Of a stretch of 64,000 nucleotides of DNA, positions 10,068 to 17,998 are shown piece after piece (within the stretch, counting starts at the first letter, position 1; every line of letters begins with the position of its first letter). The stretch is from an uncultured Verrucomicrobiota bacterium. Lineage in GTDB: Bacteria > Verrucomicrobiota > Verrucomicrobiia > Opitutales > Opitutaceae. The stretch lies in NCBI GenBank assembly GCA_913058185.1, contig CAJXQX010000007.1, forward strand, positions 1 to 64,000. The letters run 5' to 3'. Made by a program: the position numbers and the translations under genes. The notes below the pieces were generated by a model. The model worked only from the letters and a program-made list of their open reading frames with translations, was not told the origin of the DNA and did no database searches.

Positions 10068-11255
10068 ATGAGCCAAGTACCTGCGTCACTCTCTTCCTGG
10101 GCCCTTAACGTATCGACATCTCCCACGTTGGCGGTTGATGCCAAAGCCAAGGCACTTAAAGCCGCCGGCGAGGACGTTTGCGGATTCGCCGCTGGTGAAC
10201 CCGATTTCGATACGCCGGCCCACATCAAGGCCGCCGCGGTGCAGGCCTTGGGTGCCGGAAAGACGAAATACGCCCCGACTCCGGGTATCCCGCCGTTGCG
10301 TGAAGCGCTGGCCGCGAAGTACACTGACACTTATGGCCTGCCGACCACGGCGGCTCAGGTGGTGGTGAGCCCCGGCGGCAAATTCTCATGCTATCTCACG
10401 GTATTGGCGATTTGCTCGCCAGGGGACGAAGTGATCGTGCCGGCACCTTACTGGGTGAGCTATCCTGAGATGGTTAAGTTGGCTGGGGCGACGCCGAAGA
10501 CGGTCCTCGCGACCGATGCGACGGGATTTAAACTCACTCCGGAAATGCTGGAAGCGGCGATCACGCCGAAATCGAAGCTCTTGATTCTCAATTCACCGTC
10601 CAACCCAACCGGAGCGGTTTATACCGCGGCTGAATTGGGGACACTCACGGCCGTAGCGGTGAAGCATAATCTCTACATTATGTCCGACGAGATCTATGAG
10701 CATTTGCTCTATGACGGCGTGAAACATGTTTCTCCGGCGTCATTCTCGGATGAGGCGCGTGAGCGCACGATCATCGTATCGGGTTTTGCCAAGACCTTCG
10801 CGATGACCGGCTGGCGTCTGGGCACCATCGTGGCTGCGGAACCGATCGCCAAAGCGGTGGCCAAGTTGCAGAGCCAAACGACCTCCAATGCGACGACGTT
10901 TGCTCAGTGGGGCTCGTTGGCGGCTTACACCGAAGCCGATAAGACCAAGGTCGCACTCGACGAGATGTTAGTCGCATTCGACCGCCGTCGTAAGTTGGTG
11001 CACTCAGGCCTCAACGCCATTGACGGCATCGAGTGTCTGTTGGCGCAGGGCGCGTTCTACCTCTTTCCGAATATTTCGAGCTTCGGCCTCGACGATCTCA
11101 CTTTCTGCGAACGGCTGCTCGATGAGCAAAAGGTCGCAGCCGTGCCGGGCTCCGCGTTTGGTGCGCCAGGATTTATGCGCATCAGTTATGCGACTGCCGA
11201 TGAGACCTTGAACAAAGGACTCGATCGACTCGGGAAGTTCTGCGCCGGGCTTTAA
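10068..11255 (+). CDS. Aspartate aminotransferase-type class I/II aminotransferase
   Basis: 395-residue PLP enzyme of fold type I, subgroup I-gamma by motifs. It would transfer the amino group between aspartate (or a related amino acid) and 2-oxoglutarate. It shows the substrate-loop [12 protein letters not shown], the [11 protein letters not shown] segment, the PLP-ring Asp/Tyr region [12 protein letters not shown] and the Schiff-base Lys in [16 protein letters not shown]. The C-terminal Arg of FMRISYAT binds the alpha-carboxylate. ATG 10068 is chosen over the in-frame TTG two codons upstream. Exact specificity (aspartate, aromatic or prephenate) is not decided by what I can see. Confidence 0.9.
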   Translation: MSQVPASLSSWALNVSTSPTLAVDAKAKALKAAGEDVCGFAAGEPDFDTPAHIKAAAVQALGAGKTKYAPTPGIPPLREALAAKYTDTYGLPTTAAQVVVSPGGKFSCYLTVLAICSPGDEVIVPAPYWVSYPEMVKLAGATPKTVLATDATGFKLTPEMLEAAITPKSKLLILNSPSNPTGAVYTAAELGTLTAVAVKHNLYIMSDEIYEHLLYDGVKHVSPASFSDEARERTIIVSGFAKTFAMTGWRLGTIVAAEPIAKAVAKLQSQTTSNATTFAQWGSLAAYTEADKTKVALDEMLVAFDRRRKLVHSGLNAIDGIECLLAQGAFYLFPNISSFGLDDLTFCERLLDEQKVAAVPGSAFGAPGFMRISYATADETLNKGLDRLGKFCAGL

Positions 11256-11274
11256 TGACCCTCGGTTCAATGCT

Positions 11275-11294
11275 GACTGAGTAATCACTCAGTC
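11275..11294. terminator. Perfect hairpin between two convergent genes
   Basis: GACTGAGT (11275-11282) and ACTCAGTC (11287-11294) pair perfectly around AATC. It sits between the ends of the aminotransferase and the FMN reductase and overlaps the latter's stop codon. There is no T run, so it may block both transcripts only weakly or serve as an mRNA end. Confidence 0.4.
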
Positions 11295-11816
11295 GCTGCG
11301 TTGCCGGGTCAGTTCGGCCGTAGCGAGAGCACAAGCGGCTACGCGATCGCGGACGCCATCGTTACTGATGCCAGTGTCGTCGAAGTCTGCGGGCGTCGCG
11401 TAAACGAATCGTGGCACGATGACGCAGCGGAAATCCAGCATGAGGCTATTGGCGACGGCCATGACTGACATGTAGGAGGAGTGGCCCCCGGCGGAATTGA
11501 GAAATGCGACGGTCTTGTTCGCCCAGGCACCTTTGCCGGTGAGTTCGATGAGATTCTTCAGCGCAGCGTTGACGTCGAAGTTGTAGATCGGGCTCGCGAT
11601 AATGATGCCATCGGCGGCTTTAATGATTTCGCCCGCCTTTGCCGTGTTGGGGTGCCCATAGGCTGCGCCACCGTCACAGAGCGGCAGGGGGAGGTCCCGC
11701 AAGTCCAAGGTCGTGTGCTCCACTCCCTCAGTGGTGAGGGCGGCGGAAGCAGCTTCGGCCAGCAGGCGACTTTTGCTGCCAGGATTCAGACTGGTGCATA
11801 GGATAAGGAGATTCAT
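11289..11816 (-). CDS. NAD(P)H-dependent FMN reductase (flavodoxin fold)
   Basis: 175-residue protein of the NADPH-dependent FMN reductase family (PF03358). It shows the N-terminal phosphate-binding strand-loop LLILCTSLNPGSKSRLLAE, the strand-turn GIIIASPIYNFDVNAALKNLIE that is the family signature (usually SPIYNGSVPGALKN), and AFLNSAGGHSSY for the flavin ring. It would reduce FMN or quinones in the cytosol. It lies downstream of coaD on the same strand with a gap of about 30 bases, so the two may be co-transcribed. Confidence 0.87.
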   Translation of the reverse strand: MNLLILCTSLNPGSKSRLLAEAASAALTTEGVEHTTLDLRDLPLPLCDGGAAYGHPNTAKAGEIIKAADGIIIASPIYNFDVNAALKNLIELTGKGAWANKTVAFLNSAGGHSSYMSVMAVANSLMLDFRCVIVPRFVYATPADFDDTGISNDGVRDRVAACALATAELTRQRSD

Positions 11817-11847
11817 GCGAACGAATAGAGGGTCGGACAGACTGCGA

Positions 11848-12330
11848 TTAAGGGGACACGGAAGCTTCGGTTAGAGCGGCCGCCACATTTGGCGGGACAA
11901 ATTTGGCCACATCGCCGCCGTAGCGAGCCACCTGTTTCATGAGGTGTGAGCTGGTGTAGCTGTAGGCCTCGGCCGGCATGACGAAGATGGTCTCGATGGA
12001 GGCATTGAGATGCCGATTCATCAGGGCCATATTGAATTCGAATTCAAAATCAGAGAGGGCGCGCAGGCCGCGAATAATGGCGTCGGCCTTTTGCTCGACG
12101 GCGAAATCCACCAAGAGCCCGGAGAACGTCGTGATCTCGACGTTGGCATGTTGGGCGATGTTGGGCTTGATCAGCTCGACCCGTTCCTCGGGTGAGAACA
12201 TCGGACTTTTACCGGGGTTGTGTGCGATCGCGAGGGTGACGCGATCGAATAGTTTGACGGCTCGAGCAAGCACGTCGAGGTGGCCATAAGTGATGGGATC
12301 GAACGTGCCGGGATAGATGCAATGGCGCAT
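11848..12330 (-). CDS. coaD: Phosphopantetheine adenylyltransferase
   Basis: 160-residue enzyme for the fourth step of coenzyme A synthesis, joining 4'-phosphopantetheine to AMP from ATP. The nucleotidyl-transferase motif appears as YPGTFDPITYGHLDV (T/HxGH type), with RGLRALSDFEFEFNMALMN and the C-terminal SSHLMKQVARYGGD, all diagnostic of CoaD rather than other HIGH-type transferases. Length is exactly normal. It is divergent from pgsA. Confidence 0.96.
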   Translation of the reverse strand: MRHCIYPGTFDPITYGHLDVLARAVKLFDRVTLAIAHNPGKSPMFSPEERVELIKPNIAQHANVEITTFSGLLVDFAVEQKADAIIRGLRALSDFEFEFNMALMNRHLNASIETIFVMPAEAYSYTSSHLMKQVARYGGDVAKFVPPNVAAALTEASVSP

Positions 12331-12429
12331 AACAGAACGACTAGACGGGAAGCCATAATCGGGCGCGAGTTCAAATCGTGGCGTTTACGGTGTTGCCAGC
12401 GCCGGGTAAGCCGGGCGTGAATCGCGCCA

Positions 12430-13032
12430 GTGCGCTGGAATTTGCCCAATATTCTTACGATTTCACGAGTCCCGATGTTATTCATCGTGGTGGGGCTGAT
12501 GTATTCGGAGTGGGCCTGGGCCGCGACCTGGGCCTTCTGGCTGTTTGTCGGCGCGGCACTAACGGACTGGCTCGATGGCTACATCGCGCGTAAATCCAAC
12601 CAGGTTTCCATTTTTGGCCGTTTCATGGATGCGGTCATCGATAAGGTCATGGTGCTGGGCATCATGATCGTGTTGGTGAATGCGGACTTCTTTGGAAAAT
12701 TGACCATGGCCGCAATGTTGGCGCTCTTATGTGTCCTGACCCGAGAGTTTGCGATTTCCGGGCTACGGATGGTGGCGGCTTCGAAAGGAGTCGTGATGGA
12801 GGCGGACAACAGCGGAAAACTTAAGACTTTTGCGCAGATGAATGCGATCGGTTGGTTGCTCGGAGCGAAGATGTTTCGCATCGATTTTGGGCATCTTTTC
12901 CCGGCTGAGGATTTTATCATATTCGAATCCGTCCACTGGGTAGGTATCGGTCTGTATTTTCTTTCGATGCTACTCACGATCACCTCGGGAGCGACTTACT
13001 TCAAACGTCACGCTCACGTGATGGCGGACTAA
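12430..13032 (+). CDS. pgsA: CDP-diacylglycerol-glycerol-3-phosphate 3-phosphatidyltransferase
   Basis: 200-residue integral membrane enzyme making phosphatidylglycerol phosphate. The CDP-alcohol phosphatidyltransferase motif is complete: DWLDGYIAR, then GRFMDAVIDK with the catalytic Asp residues (D-G-x2-A-R-x8-G-x3-D-x3-D). About five or six hydrophobic segments follow. The start is GTG at 12430 (MRWNLPNILTISR), the usual N-terminus of PgsA. It is followed three bases later by pgpA, which performs the next step, so the pair forms a phosphatidylglycerol operon. Confidence 0.94.
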   Translation: MRWNLPNILTISRVPMLFIVVGLMYSEWAWAATWAFWLFVGAALTDWLDGYIARKSNQVSIFGRFMDAVIDKVMVLGIMIVLVNADFFGKLTMAAMLALLCVLTREFAISGLRMVAASKGVVMEADNSGKLKTFAQMNAIGWLLGAKMFRIDFGHLFPAEDFIIFESVHWVGIGLYFLSMLLTITSGATYFKRHAHVMAD

Positions 13033-13035
13033 GCG

Positions 13036-13560
13036 ATGCAACTTCGCCAACCGATATGGCCGCGCTTCTTGCCGCGGCAAATGGTGCTCAATTTTGCTAC
13101 CCTGGGTCCGATTGGATTAATTCGCAAAGCACCCGGCACCTGGGGCTCCGTGGCAGGGCTACTCTACTTTACGCTATTCTTCTACCAGCTGGACGTGTTC
13201 TTCACGCTCCTGTTTGGCGCGGTCGGCATTTACGTCGCCGTCGCCCTGTGTGGCGAAGCAGAGTTCCGCTTGGGGAAGCGTGATCCGGGCGAGATCGTAT
13301 TGGATGAATTTGTCGCGATCCCATTTTGTTTTTTGGGTTGGTATCAATTGACTGCCGTCGCGCCACCTTGGGCGATTTTCTTGGCCGGATTTGGTTTGTT
13401 CCGGCTCTTCGATATCTGGAAACCGCTGTGGATCGGGAAACTCCAAAGTCTACCCGATGGGTGGGGCGTGGTGATGGATGATATCGCAGCCGCAATAGCG
13501 ACGTGTTTGACGCTTCATATCATCGGAGCGGTCATGGTGCGGACCGGTGGGTCGTTCTAG
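13036..13560 (+). CDS. pgpA: Phosphatidylglycerophosphatase A
   Basis: 174-residue membrane phosphatase that turns phosphatidylglycerol phosphate into phosphatidylglycerol. Family features: GPIGLIRKAPGTWGSVAGLL near residue 30, RDPGEIVLDEFVAIP in the middle (the acidic catalytic region) and FRLFDIWKPLWIGKLQ followed by GVVMDDIAAA. All are typical of PgpA. It begins three bases behind pgsA. Confidence 0.94.
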   Translation: MQLRQPIWPRFLPRQMVLNFATLGPIGLIRKAPGTWGSVAGLLYFTLFFYQLDVFFTLLFGAVGIYVAVALCGEAEFRLGKRDPGEIVLDEFVAIPFCFLGWYQLTAVAPPWAIFLAGFGLFRLFDIWKPLWIGKLQSLPDGWGVVMDDIAAAIATCLTLHIIGAVMVRTGGSF

Positions 13561-13628
13561 GCGCTTGAAAGTGCAGGTCGGGTCAGGTGCTACAAAATAT
13601 TCCGTAGGAAGACTGGCATAAGGTATAA

Positions 13629-13651
13629 ACTATAACCAATATGGTTAAAGT
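13629..13651. promoter_or_regulatory. Palindromic operator-like site, copy 1
   Basis: ACTATAACC (13629-13637), spacer AATAT, GGTTAAAGT (13643-13651). One mismatch between the arms. Same form as the two copies below, with centre-to-centre spacing of 68 and 64 bp. Confidence 0.6.
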
Positions 13652-13696
13652 CTGTTGTAAGCAGTGCGTATCACTGGGAATTGAATGCAGGGGGCG

Positions 13697-13719
13697 TCTT
13701 TAACCCCATTGGTTAAAGT
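13697..13719. promoter_or_regulatory. Palindromic operator-like site, copy 2
   Basis: TCTTTAACC (13697-13705), spacer CCATT, GGTTAAAGT (13711-13719). Eight of nine arm positions are complementary. Confidence 0.6.
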
Positions 13720-13760
13720 TAGTCTGGAACGGAGGTTGGTATGGGAAATGGAAACAATGG

Positions 13761-13783
13761 ACTTTAACCTTATTGGTTAAAGT
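13761..13783. promoter_or_regulatory. Palindromic operator-like site, copy 3 (perfect)
   Basis: ACTTTAACC (13761-13769), spacer TTATT, GGTTAAAGT (13775-13783). The arms are perfectly complementary, so this copy defines the consensus. The three sites are most simply binding sites of one dimeric regulator acting on the GH10-like gene. Confidence 0.65.
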
Positions 13784-13855
13784 CGTGGAGAGTTGCCTCT
13801 CCCGAGGCTAAGTAGTTTTAAGTGGGGTTCCGAAATTACCGATCCTTGCTCGGAA

Positions 13856-13876
13856 TTGTCACGTATGACGTGACAA
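13856..13876. promoter_or_regulatory. Second kind of palindrome upstream of the GH10-like gene
   Basis: TTGTCACG (13856-13863), spacer TATGA, CGTGACAA (13869-13876). The 8-bp arms are perfect, with the same 5-bp spacer as the other sites but an unrelated sequence, suggesting a different regulator. It lies about 210 bp before the chosen start. Confidence 0.5.
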
Positions 13877-14085
13877 ACCCACTGGGCGGAGCGATCCGGC
13901 GGGTGCCGGTGATGGGTATCTTGGTTTGCGGGGTGATTTTGAGGAGCGTTTTGCGCACGAAAATGAGTTCTTAATATTCTCGTAAAATATAGTTAATTAG
14001 AGTTGTAGTGATCTTTTTATGCATGAATAAGAGAAAATTTAGTGAGGCTGTAACTTGCGTCGAAGCGAAGCGTCACAATTCTTCT

Positions 14086-15378
14086 ATGAAGAAAAACACC
14101 TCACTATTTTTGCTAGGGTCTTGCCTGATTTTCGGGGCCAATTGTTATGCGGCGGATGCGGCGTGGTGGACCGAAGCAGATAAACGGATCGAAGAATACC
14201 GCAAAGCACCACTGCACGTAACGGTGATCGATCAACAGGGGAAAAAAGTTGCGGGTGCCGAGGTTCGCGTGGCGATGACTCGGCATGCGTTTGAATTTGG
14301 TTCGGCAGTCAAGGTCGCCGCCATCAACGATCCGAAGCAGGAGGACTATCGCCAAAAAATTCTTGAGCTTTTCAATTCCGGCACGTTCGAAAATGCCCTG
14401 AAAGTTAAGGCATGGAGTGGTGATTTTGGCCCCGCCGTTGGCCCGGAATCTACGGTGCAAGCTTTGCATTGGACGCATGAGAATAGAATCAAAATTCGGG
14501 GACATGCCATGACGGGAAATAGCATACGTCGCTCTTCCAAAGCCTTCGTCAAACTCCATGAAGAGGGCGGGAAACCTGCGATAATGGAGGCCGTGATGAA
14601 GTCGATCGACGATAAGGCGGCTCAGACTGGGTTTGCGATCGACGAGTGGGATGTGGTGAACCATCCGGTGGGAATACAGCGCCCCGGACGTGAAGCAGCG
14701 GGAGCGGGTAATTCTCAGCCTTCAGGGCAGGTGTTCGGAATCGAGGAATCTATCGGTTGGTTTGAACGGTCGCGGGCAAACCTTCCTGAAGGTAGACTGT
14801 ATCTTAATGAGTCGGGTGTCCTGCCTTCGCCAGAGGATGATTCTCCTCAGGTTCAAAAATATCTCACCTGGATAAATCACGTAAATGCATCCGGATTGCT
14901 GGATGGCGTCGGCCTGCAGGCCCATTTTCGAGGTGATCCAGATATTATCAGTATCGAAGGTCGATTGAACAAAATCGCCGCGGTGGGCCTGCCCATTCGC
15001 ATCACCGAATTCACTTTGAATGGAAGTGATGAGGAGAAACAGGGGCAGTTTACCCGCGAATTTATGACGCTGGTCTTTAGCCACCCTTCGGTGGTGGGGT
15101 TTCAGTGTTGGGGCTTTTGGGAAGGCGCCATTTTCCAGCCGGAAGTCGCGATGTTTCGGAAAGACTGGTCGGCTAAACCCAACGGTGTCGTTTATCAGGA
15201 TTTAGTTTTCGAGAAATGGTGGACCGATGAAAGCGGTCGAACCGATCGGGCTGGTGATTATCAAACGTCGGCCTTCCTCGGTGAATATGAGATCTCGGTA
15301 TCGACTGGAGGAAAGACCGTCATGAAGACCCATATCTTGGACAAAACGGGCGAGACGTTGGTAATCCAGTTGGATTAA
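14086..15378 (+). CDS. Secreted GH10-like protein (endo-xylanase fold) with altered acid/base residue
   Basis: 430 residues with a signal peptide (cut near CYAADA), a short beta domain (TVIDQQGKKVAGAEVRV) and a GH10 (beta/alpha)8 barrel. The nucleophile region is RITEFT (Glu308 by my count) and the barrel end GFQCWGFWEG fits GH10. At the acid/base position, where active enzymes have WDVVNE, this protein has WDVVNHP (His193). The early strand reads KIRGHAMTGN instead of RGHTLVWH. It may be inactive, use another acid, or belong to a GH10-related subfamily. The start at 14086 was chosen for the signal peptide. The palindromes upstream suggest regulated expression. Confidence 0.8.
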   Translation: MKKNTSLFLLGSCLIFGANCYAADAAWWTEADKRIEEYRKAPLHVTVIDQQGKKVAGAEVRVAMTRHAFEFGSAVKVAAINDPKQEDYRQKILELFNSGTFENALKVKAWSGDFGPAVGPESTVQALHWTHENRIKIRGHAMTGNSIRRSSKAFVKLHEEGGKPAIMEAVMKSIDDKAAQTGFAIDEWDVVNHPVGIQRPGREAAGAGNSQPSGQVFGIEESIGWFERSRANLPEGRLYLNESGVLPSPEDDSPQVQKYLTWINHVNASGLLDGVGLQAHFRGDPDIISIEGRLNKIAAVGLPIRITEFTLNGSDEEKQGQFTREFMTLVFSHPSVVGFQCWGFWEGAIFQPEVAMFRKDWSAKPNGVVYQDLVFEKWWTDESGRTDRAGDYQTSAFLGEYEISVSTGGKTVMKTHILDKTGETLVIQLD

Positions 15379-15430
15379 CGAACAATCGCACCAGGAGTTA
15401 TTCTCATGCTTGGCGGGCCGAGCGAGGGGT

Positions 15431-16093
15431 CTACTTCCCGCGGGTGGCACTGACTAGGTTCACGGGGGGATCAATCCAACCGGCTCCGCAGGTCAGGACT
15501 TCAGCGTGTTTGGCTGCGCTCCATTTGTGGAGCGATTTGTGGGAGGCATACAGTTCTTCGGCCGCTTTCTGACCCTTCATGGCGAGTAAGCGTCCGCCCA
15601 CGCGGGCATGAGGCATGCACCAAGGAATGAGTTTTTTAAGCGGAGCCACGGCTCTTGAAGTTACGATGTCCGCCTGTTGCGGAGGCACATTTTCGGCGCG
15701 CTCCCAAACGACGGTTACGCGGTCCTTGAGTTCAAATTGCTCGATCATCTCGGACAGGAAGTCGCAGCGTCTTTGGAGAGGCTCGATGAGGACGACTTGA
15801 ATGTCGGATCGGACGAGGGCGAGCACGAGGCCGGGGAGGCCAGCGCCGGTGCCGATGTCGACGATCCGAGCATCGGGCTCGACCGCTTCAGCCATGGCGG
15901 CGCAATTCAGCAAGTGACGGTCCCATATGATGGGGACTTCGCGTGGGCCGATCAGGCCGCGGACTACACCATAACTGGCGAGGGCTTCACCGTAGGCGGT
16001 GAGGCGTTGGATTGCCTCGGCGTCGAGACGGACTGCCGCGTGCTCGGGAACCGGAGGGAGCGGCTCCATGGGAATGGGTTCTTCTTCGCTCAT
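15431..16093 (-). CDS. rsmG: 16S rRNA (guanine527-N7)-methyltransferase RsmG
   Basis: 220-residue Rossmann-fold methyltransferase (formerly GidB) that modifies G527 of 16S rRNA with SAM. It shows HLLNCAAMAE, the SAM-binding glycine motif VDIGTGAGLPGLVLAL, LIEPLQRRCDFL and TSRAVAPLKKLIPWC, all typical. It is the last gene of aroQ-nusG paralogue-rsmG. Its ATG overlaps the stop of the gene before by four bases, implying coupled translation. Confidence 0.94.
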   Translation of the reverse strand: MSEEEPIPMEPLPPVPEHAAVRLDAEAIQRLTAYGEALASYGVVRGLIGPREVPIIWDRHLLNCAAMAEAVEPDARIVDIGTGAGLPGLVLALVRSDIQVVLIEPLQRRCDFLSEMIEQFELKDRVTVVWERAENVPPQQADIVTSRAVAPLKKLIPWCMPHARVGGRLLAMKGQKAAEELYASHKSLHKWSAAKHAEVLTCGAGWIDPPVNLVSATRGK

Positions 16094-16626
16094 CGGGAAA
16101 GTAATTTGAGATCCGTCATCGGAATAGCGATGTGAAGGCCCTGCTGAAGCACATCAACTTCGACGATAATGCCGGAGGGATTTTCGGGATCATCGATTAC
16201 GCCTTCGAGGCCTTTCAGGGCCCCAGCGGTTACGAGCACGGGAGAACCCTTTTTATAAAGAGGATGGAGGGTGGTTTCGAGTCCGGAGCTGACGATGCGT
16301 TGCACGTCGGCGAGTTGGCGCAACAATCCTGATTCATCCTCAACCGGGATTGCGCGAGCCAGCAGGTCCAATTGATAGATGCGCGGTTTGCTCCCATCGG
16401 GCACCCGGGCGAAGACGTAACTCGCAAACAGCGGCGAGGTGTGGGTGCGCTTCCGGTTGCCGTAGGTTTTGGTGCTGGTGACGACCGGCAGATAGTGAGC
16501 CATGCGCTCAGCACTGAGCAGCGTGGCAAATTTCTTTTCGCAACGAGGCTTAGTGTGGCAAACCCACCACGATTCGCCTTCGGCGGATGCGAAGGCGTTG
16601 AAAGAATTCGATTCGTCGGAGCTCAA
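16090..16626 (-). CDS. NusG/RfaH-like transcription elongation factor paralogue
   Basis: 178 residues. The N-terminal NGN domain begins WWVCHTKPRCEKKFATLL, followed by PLFASYVFARV, the hallmark of NusG, RfaH and UpxY proteins. The C-terminal KOW domain reads GSPVLVTAGALKGLEGVI. A true housekeeping NusG normally sits with secE and rplK. This one sits between aroQ and rsmG, so it is more likely a specialised paralogue acting on particular operons. It overlaps both neighbours by four bases. Its target genes are not visible here. Confidence 0.85.
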   Translation of the reverse strand: MSSDESNSFNAFASAEGESWWVCHTKPRCEKKFATLLSAERMAHYLPVVTSTKTYGNRKRTHTSPLFASYVFARVPDGSKPRIYQLDLLARAIPVEDESGLLRQLADVQRIVSSGLETTLHPLYKKGSPVLVTAGALKGLEGVIDDPENPSGIIVEVDVLQQGLHIAIPMTDLKLLSR

Positions 16627-17051
16627 TCGAGAAGCAGGTATCGAATCGCAGCGGAGTAACCCTCGAGCCCGAGTCCGGTAATAATGCCTTCGCAGGCGGG
16701 ACCGGTGAGGGATTTGTGGCGAAACTCTTCGCGGCGATAAATATTGGAAATGTGGACTTCGACCGCCCGCAGTTGCGAACCGAGGAGCGCATCGCGCAAG
16801 GCTACACTGGTGTGAGTGAGGGCGGCGCCATTGATCACGATGCCTTGGATACCATCTTCGGCCAATGCCGAGATGTGATCAACCAACGCACCTTCGTGGT
16901 TGCTCTGAAAAAAGGTGAGCTCGGCCTGATCAGCGAAGTCGGTGGTGAGCTTGGCTTCCAAGCCGGCCAAAGTGGTGGAGCCGTAGATCTCGGGTTCGCG
17001 TTTACCGAGGCGATCGAGGTTGGGACCGTTGAGGATGGCGATGCGTTTCAT
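16623..17051 (-). CDS. aroQ: Type II 3-dehydroquinate dehydratase
   Basis: 142-residue shikimate-pathway enzyme that dehydrates 3-dehydroquinate. It shows the N-terminal LNGPNLDRLGKREPEIYG (with the catalytic Arg and Tyr), FQSNHEGALVDHI, the INGAALTHTSVALRDAL loop (INPGAYTHTS in most homologues) and VEVHISNIYRREEFRHKS. All catalytic residues appear present. First gene of the aroQ-nusG paralogue-rsmG cluster. Confidence 0.95.
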   Translation of the reverse strand: MKRIAILNGPNLDRLGKREPEIYGSTTLAGLEAKLTTDFADQAELTFFQSNHEGALVDHISALAEDGIQGIVINGAALTHTSVALRDALLGSQLRAVEVHISNIYRREEFRHKSLTGPACEGIITGLGLEGYSAAIRYLLLD

Positions 17052-17172
17052 GGTTTAGAGGAGTCGGGAAGCGAGGAAGATAAAGATACGGACAAAGATA
17101 AAGAGAAAGATCCGTCGTCGTCCTGCGAGACTGGACACTGGCGAGACTTGCAACGAGAACGATTTCTGGGGC

Positions 17173-17925
17173 CTAAAGGGGGTTTTCGGTTTTGATGAAT
17201 TCCCAGGGAAGATCGAATTTGGCGGAGACCTCGGCGGCCAGGGCTTGGACGGCGTGGACTTCGGTGGCGTAGTGGCCACAGAGAAAGACGTTGATACCGC
17301 GCTCCTGGGCGACGTTGAACCACTCTTCGCGGAGTTCGCCGGTGACCATCGTATCGATGCCGGTCTTGATGAGTTCCTTCATCGCGCTGTTACCACTACC
17401 GCTGCAGAAGGCGATGCGCTGGGGGCGATCAGATCCGCAGGCGACGGGAACGACGCGTTCGTAGAGGGCCTCGAGGGCGGTTTGGAGGTCAGCGCGTGAT
17501 TTGGTCCACGGGGCGGAACAACCGACGGGTTCACCAGCAATAAGCATGAAAGGTTGATCGGGCGTGAGATCGAGTTGGGCCGCAAGCAGGGCGTTGTTGC
17601 CGATCTCGGGGTGGCCGTCGAGAGGCAGGTGGTTTGAATAGAGGGCGCAGTTGCTCGAGATTAGCGTTTTGACCCGTTCGTATACCGGGCCGGTGAGCAA
17701 TTGGGGCATGTCCCAGTACATGCCGTGGTGCACAATGAGGAAATCCACCCCCGCCTCCTTCGCTTTTTCGAAGGGCACGAGACCGGAGTCGACAGCCGCT
17801 CCGATACGGGTGACTTCACCGTTGTTGGCGACCTGCAGACCGTTGCGAGCACCGGGTGCGTCGGTGAAAGCGGTGAGCCGGGTGCGTTCGTTGCAGTATG
17901 CGACAAGTTCGTCGAGAGAAGCCAT
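17173..17925 (-). CDS. NIF3 family dinuclear-metal protein
   Basis: 250 residues of the NIF3/YbgI (GTP cyclohydrolase I type 2 homologue) family, which binds two metal ions in a hexameric ring; its true reaction is unsettled. It shows VDFLIVHHGMYWD (metal-binding HH), YSNHLPLDGHPEIGNN, then FCSGSGNSAMKELI and the C-terminal CGHYATEVHAVQALA with the last metal ligands. The start at 17925 begins the family's usual N-terminus. The longer upstream frame is antisense to the dCMP deaminase. The gap to aroQ (17052-17172) holds only an AAAGATA-rich stretch. Confidence 0.9.
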   Translation of the reverse strand: MASLDELVAYCNERTRLTAFTDAPGARNGLQVANNGEVTRIGAAVDSGLVPFEKAKEAGVDFLIVHHGMYWDMPQLLTGPVYERVKTLISSNCALYSNHLPLDGHPEIGNNALLAAQLDLTPDQPFMLIAGEPVGCSAPWTKSRADLQTALEALYERVVPVACGSDRPQRIAFCSGSGNSAMKELIKTGIDTMVTGELREEWFNVAQERGINVFLCGHYATEVHAVQALAAEVSAKFDLPWEFIKTENPL

Positions 17926-17998
17926 GTCCGTAAGAAAGAGGAATTTCGGCGCGCTTTCGAGGTGGATTTTTCGAGCAAGTCGATTAGCCGTTGAAGCA

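Larger units (their letters stand above)
13561..14085. other. 525-bp intergenic region loaded with palindromes in front of the GH10-like gene
   Basis: There is no gene here, but four palindromes are visible: three copies of one 23-bp sequence (13629-13783) and a different one at 13856-13876. The last 120 bases are AT-rich (CGTAAAATATAGTTAATTAG near 13980-14000), as expected for a promoter. The open frame from 14008 to 14085 is in phase with the GH10-like gene, but it precedes the signal peptide and is judged to be leader. Confidence 0.55.

Noticed and set aside
12365-12425. tRNA-like GTTCAAATC sequence before pgsA
   Set aside because: No acceptor stem, D-arm or anticodon arm can be drawn around it.
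13629-13783. Three regularly spaced 23-bp repeats as a CRISPR array
   Set aside because: Each repeat is a complete palindrome with variable centre, there are only three, the left arms differ, and no cas gene is near. Operators fit better.
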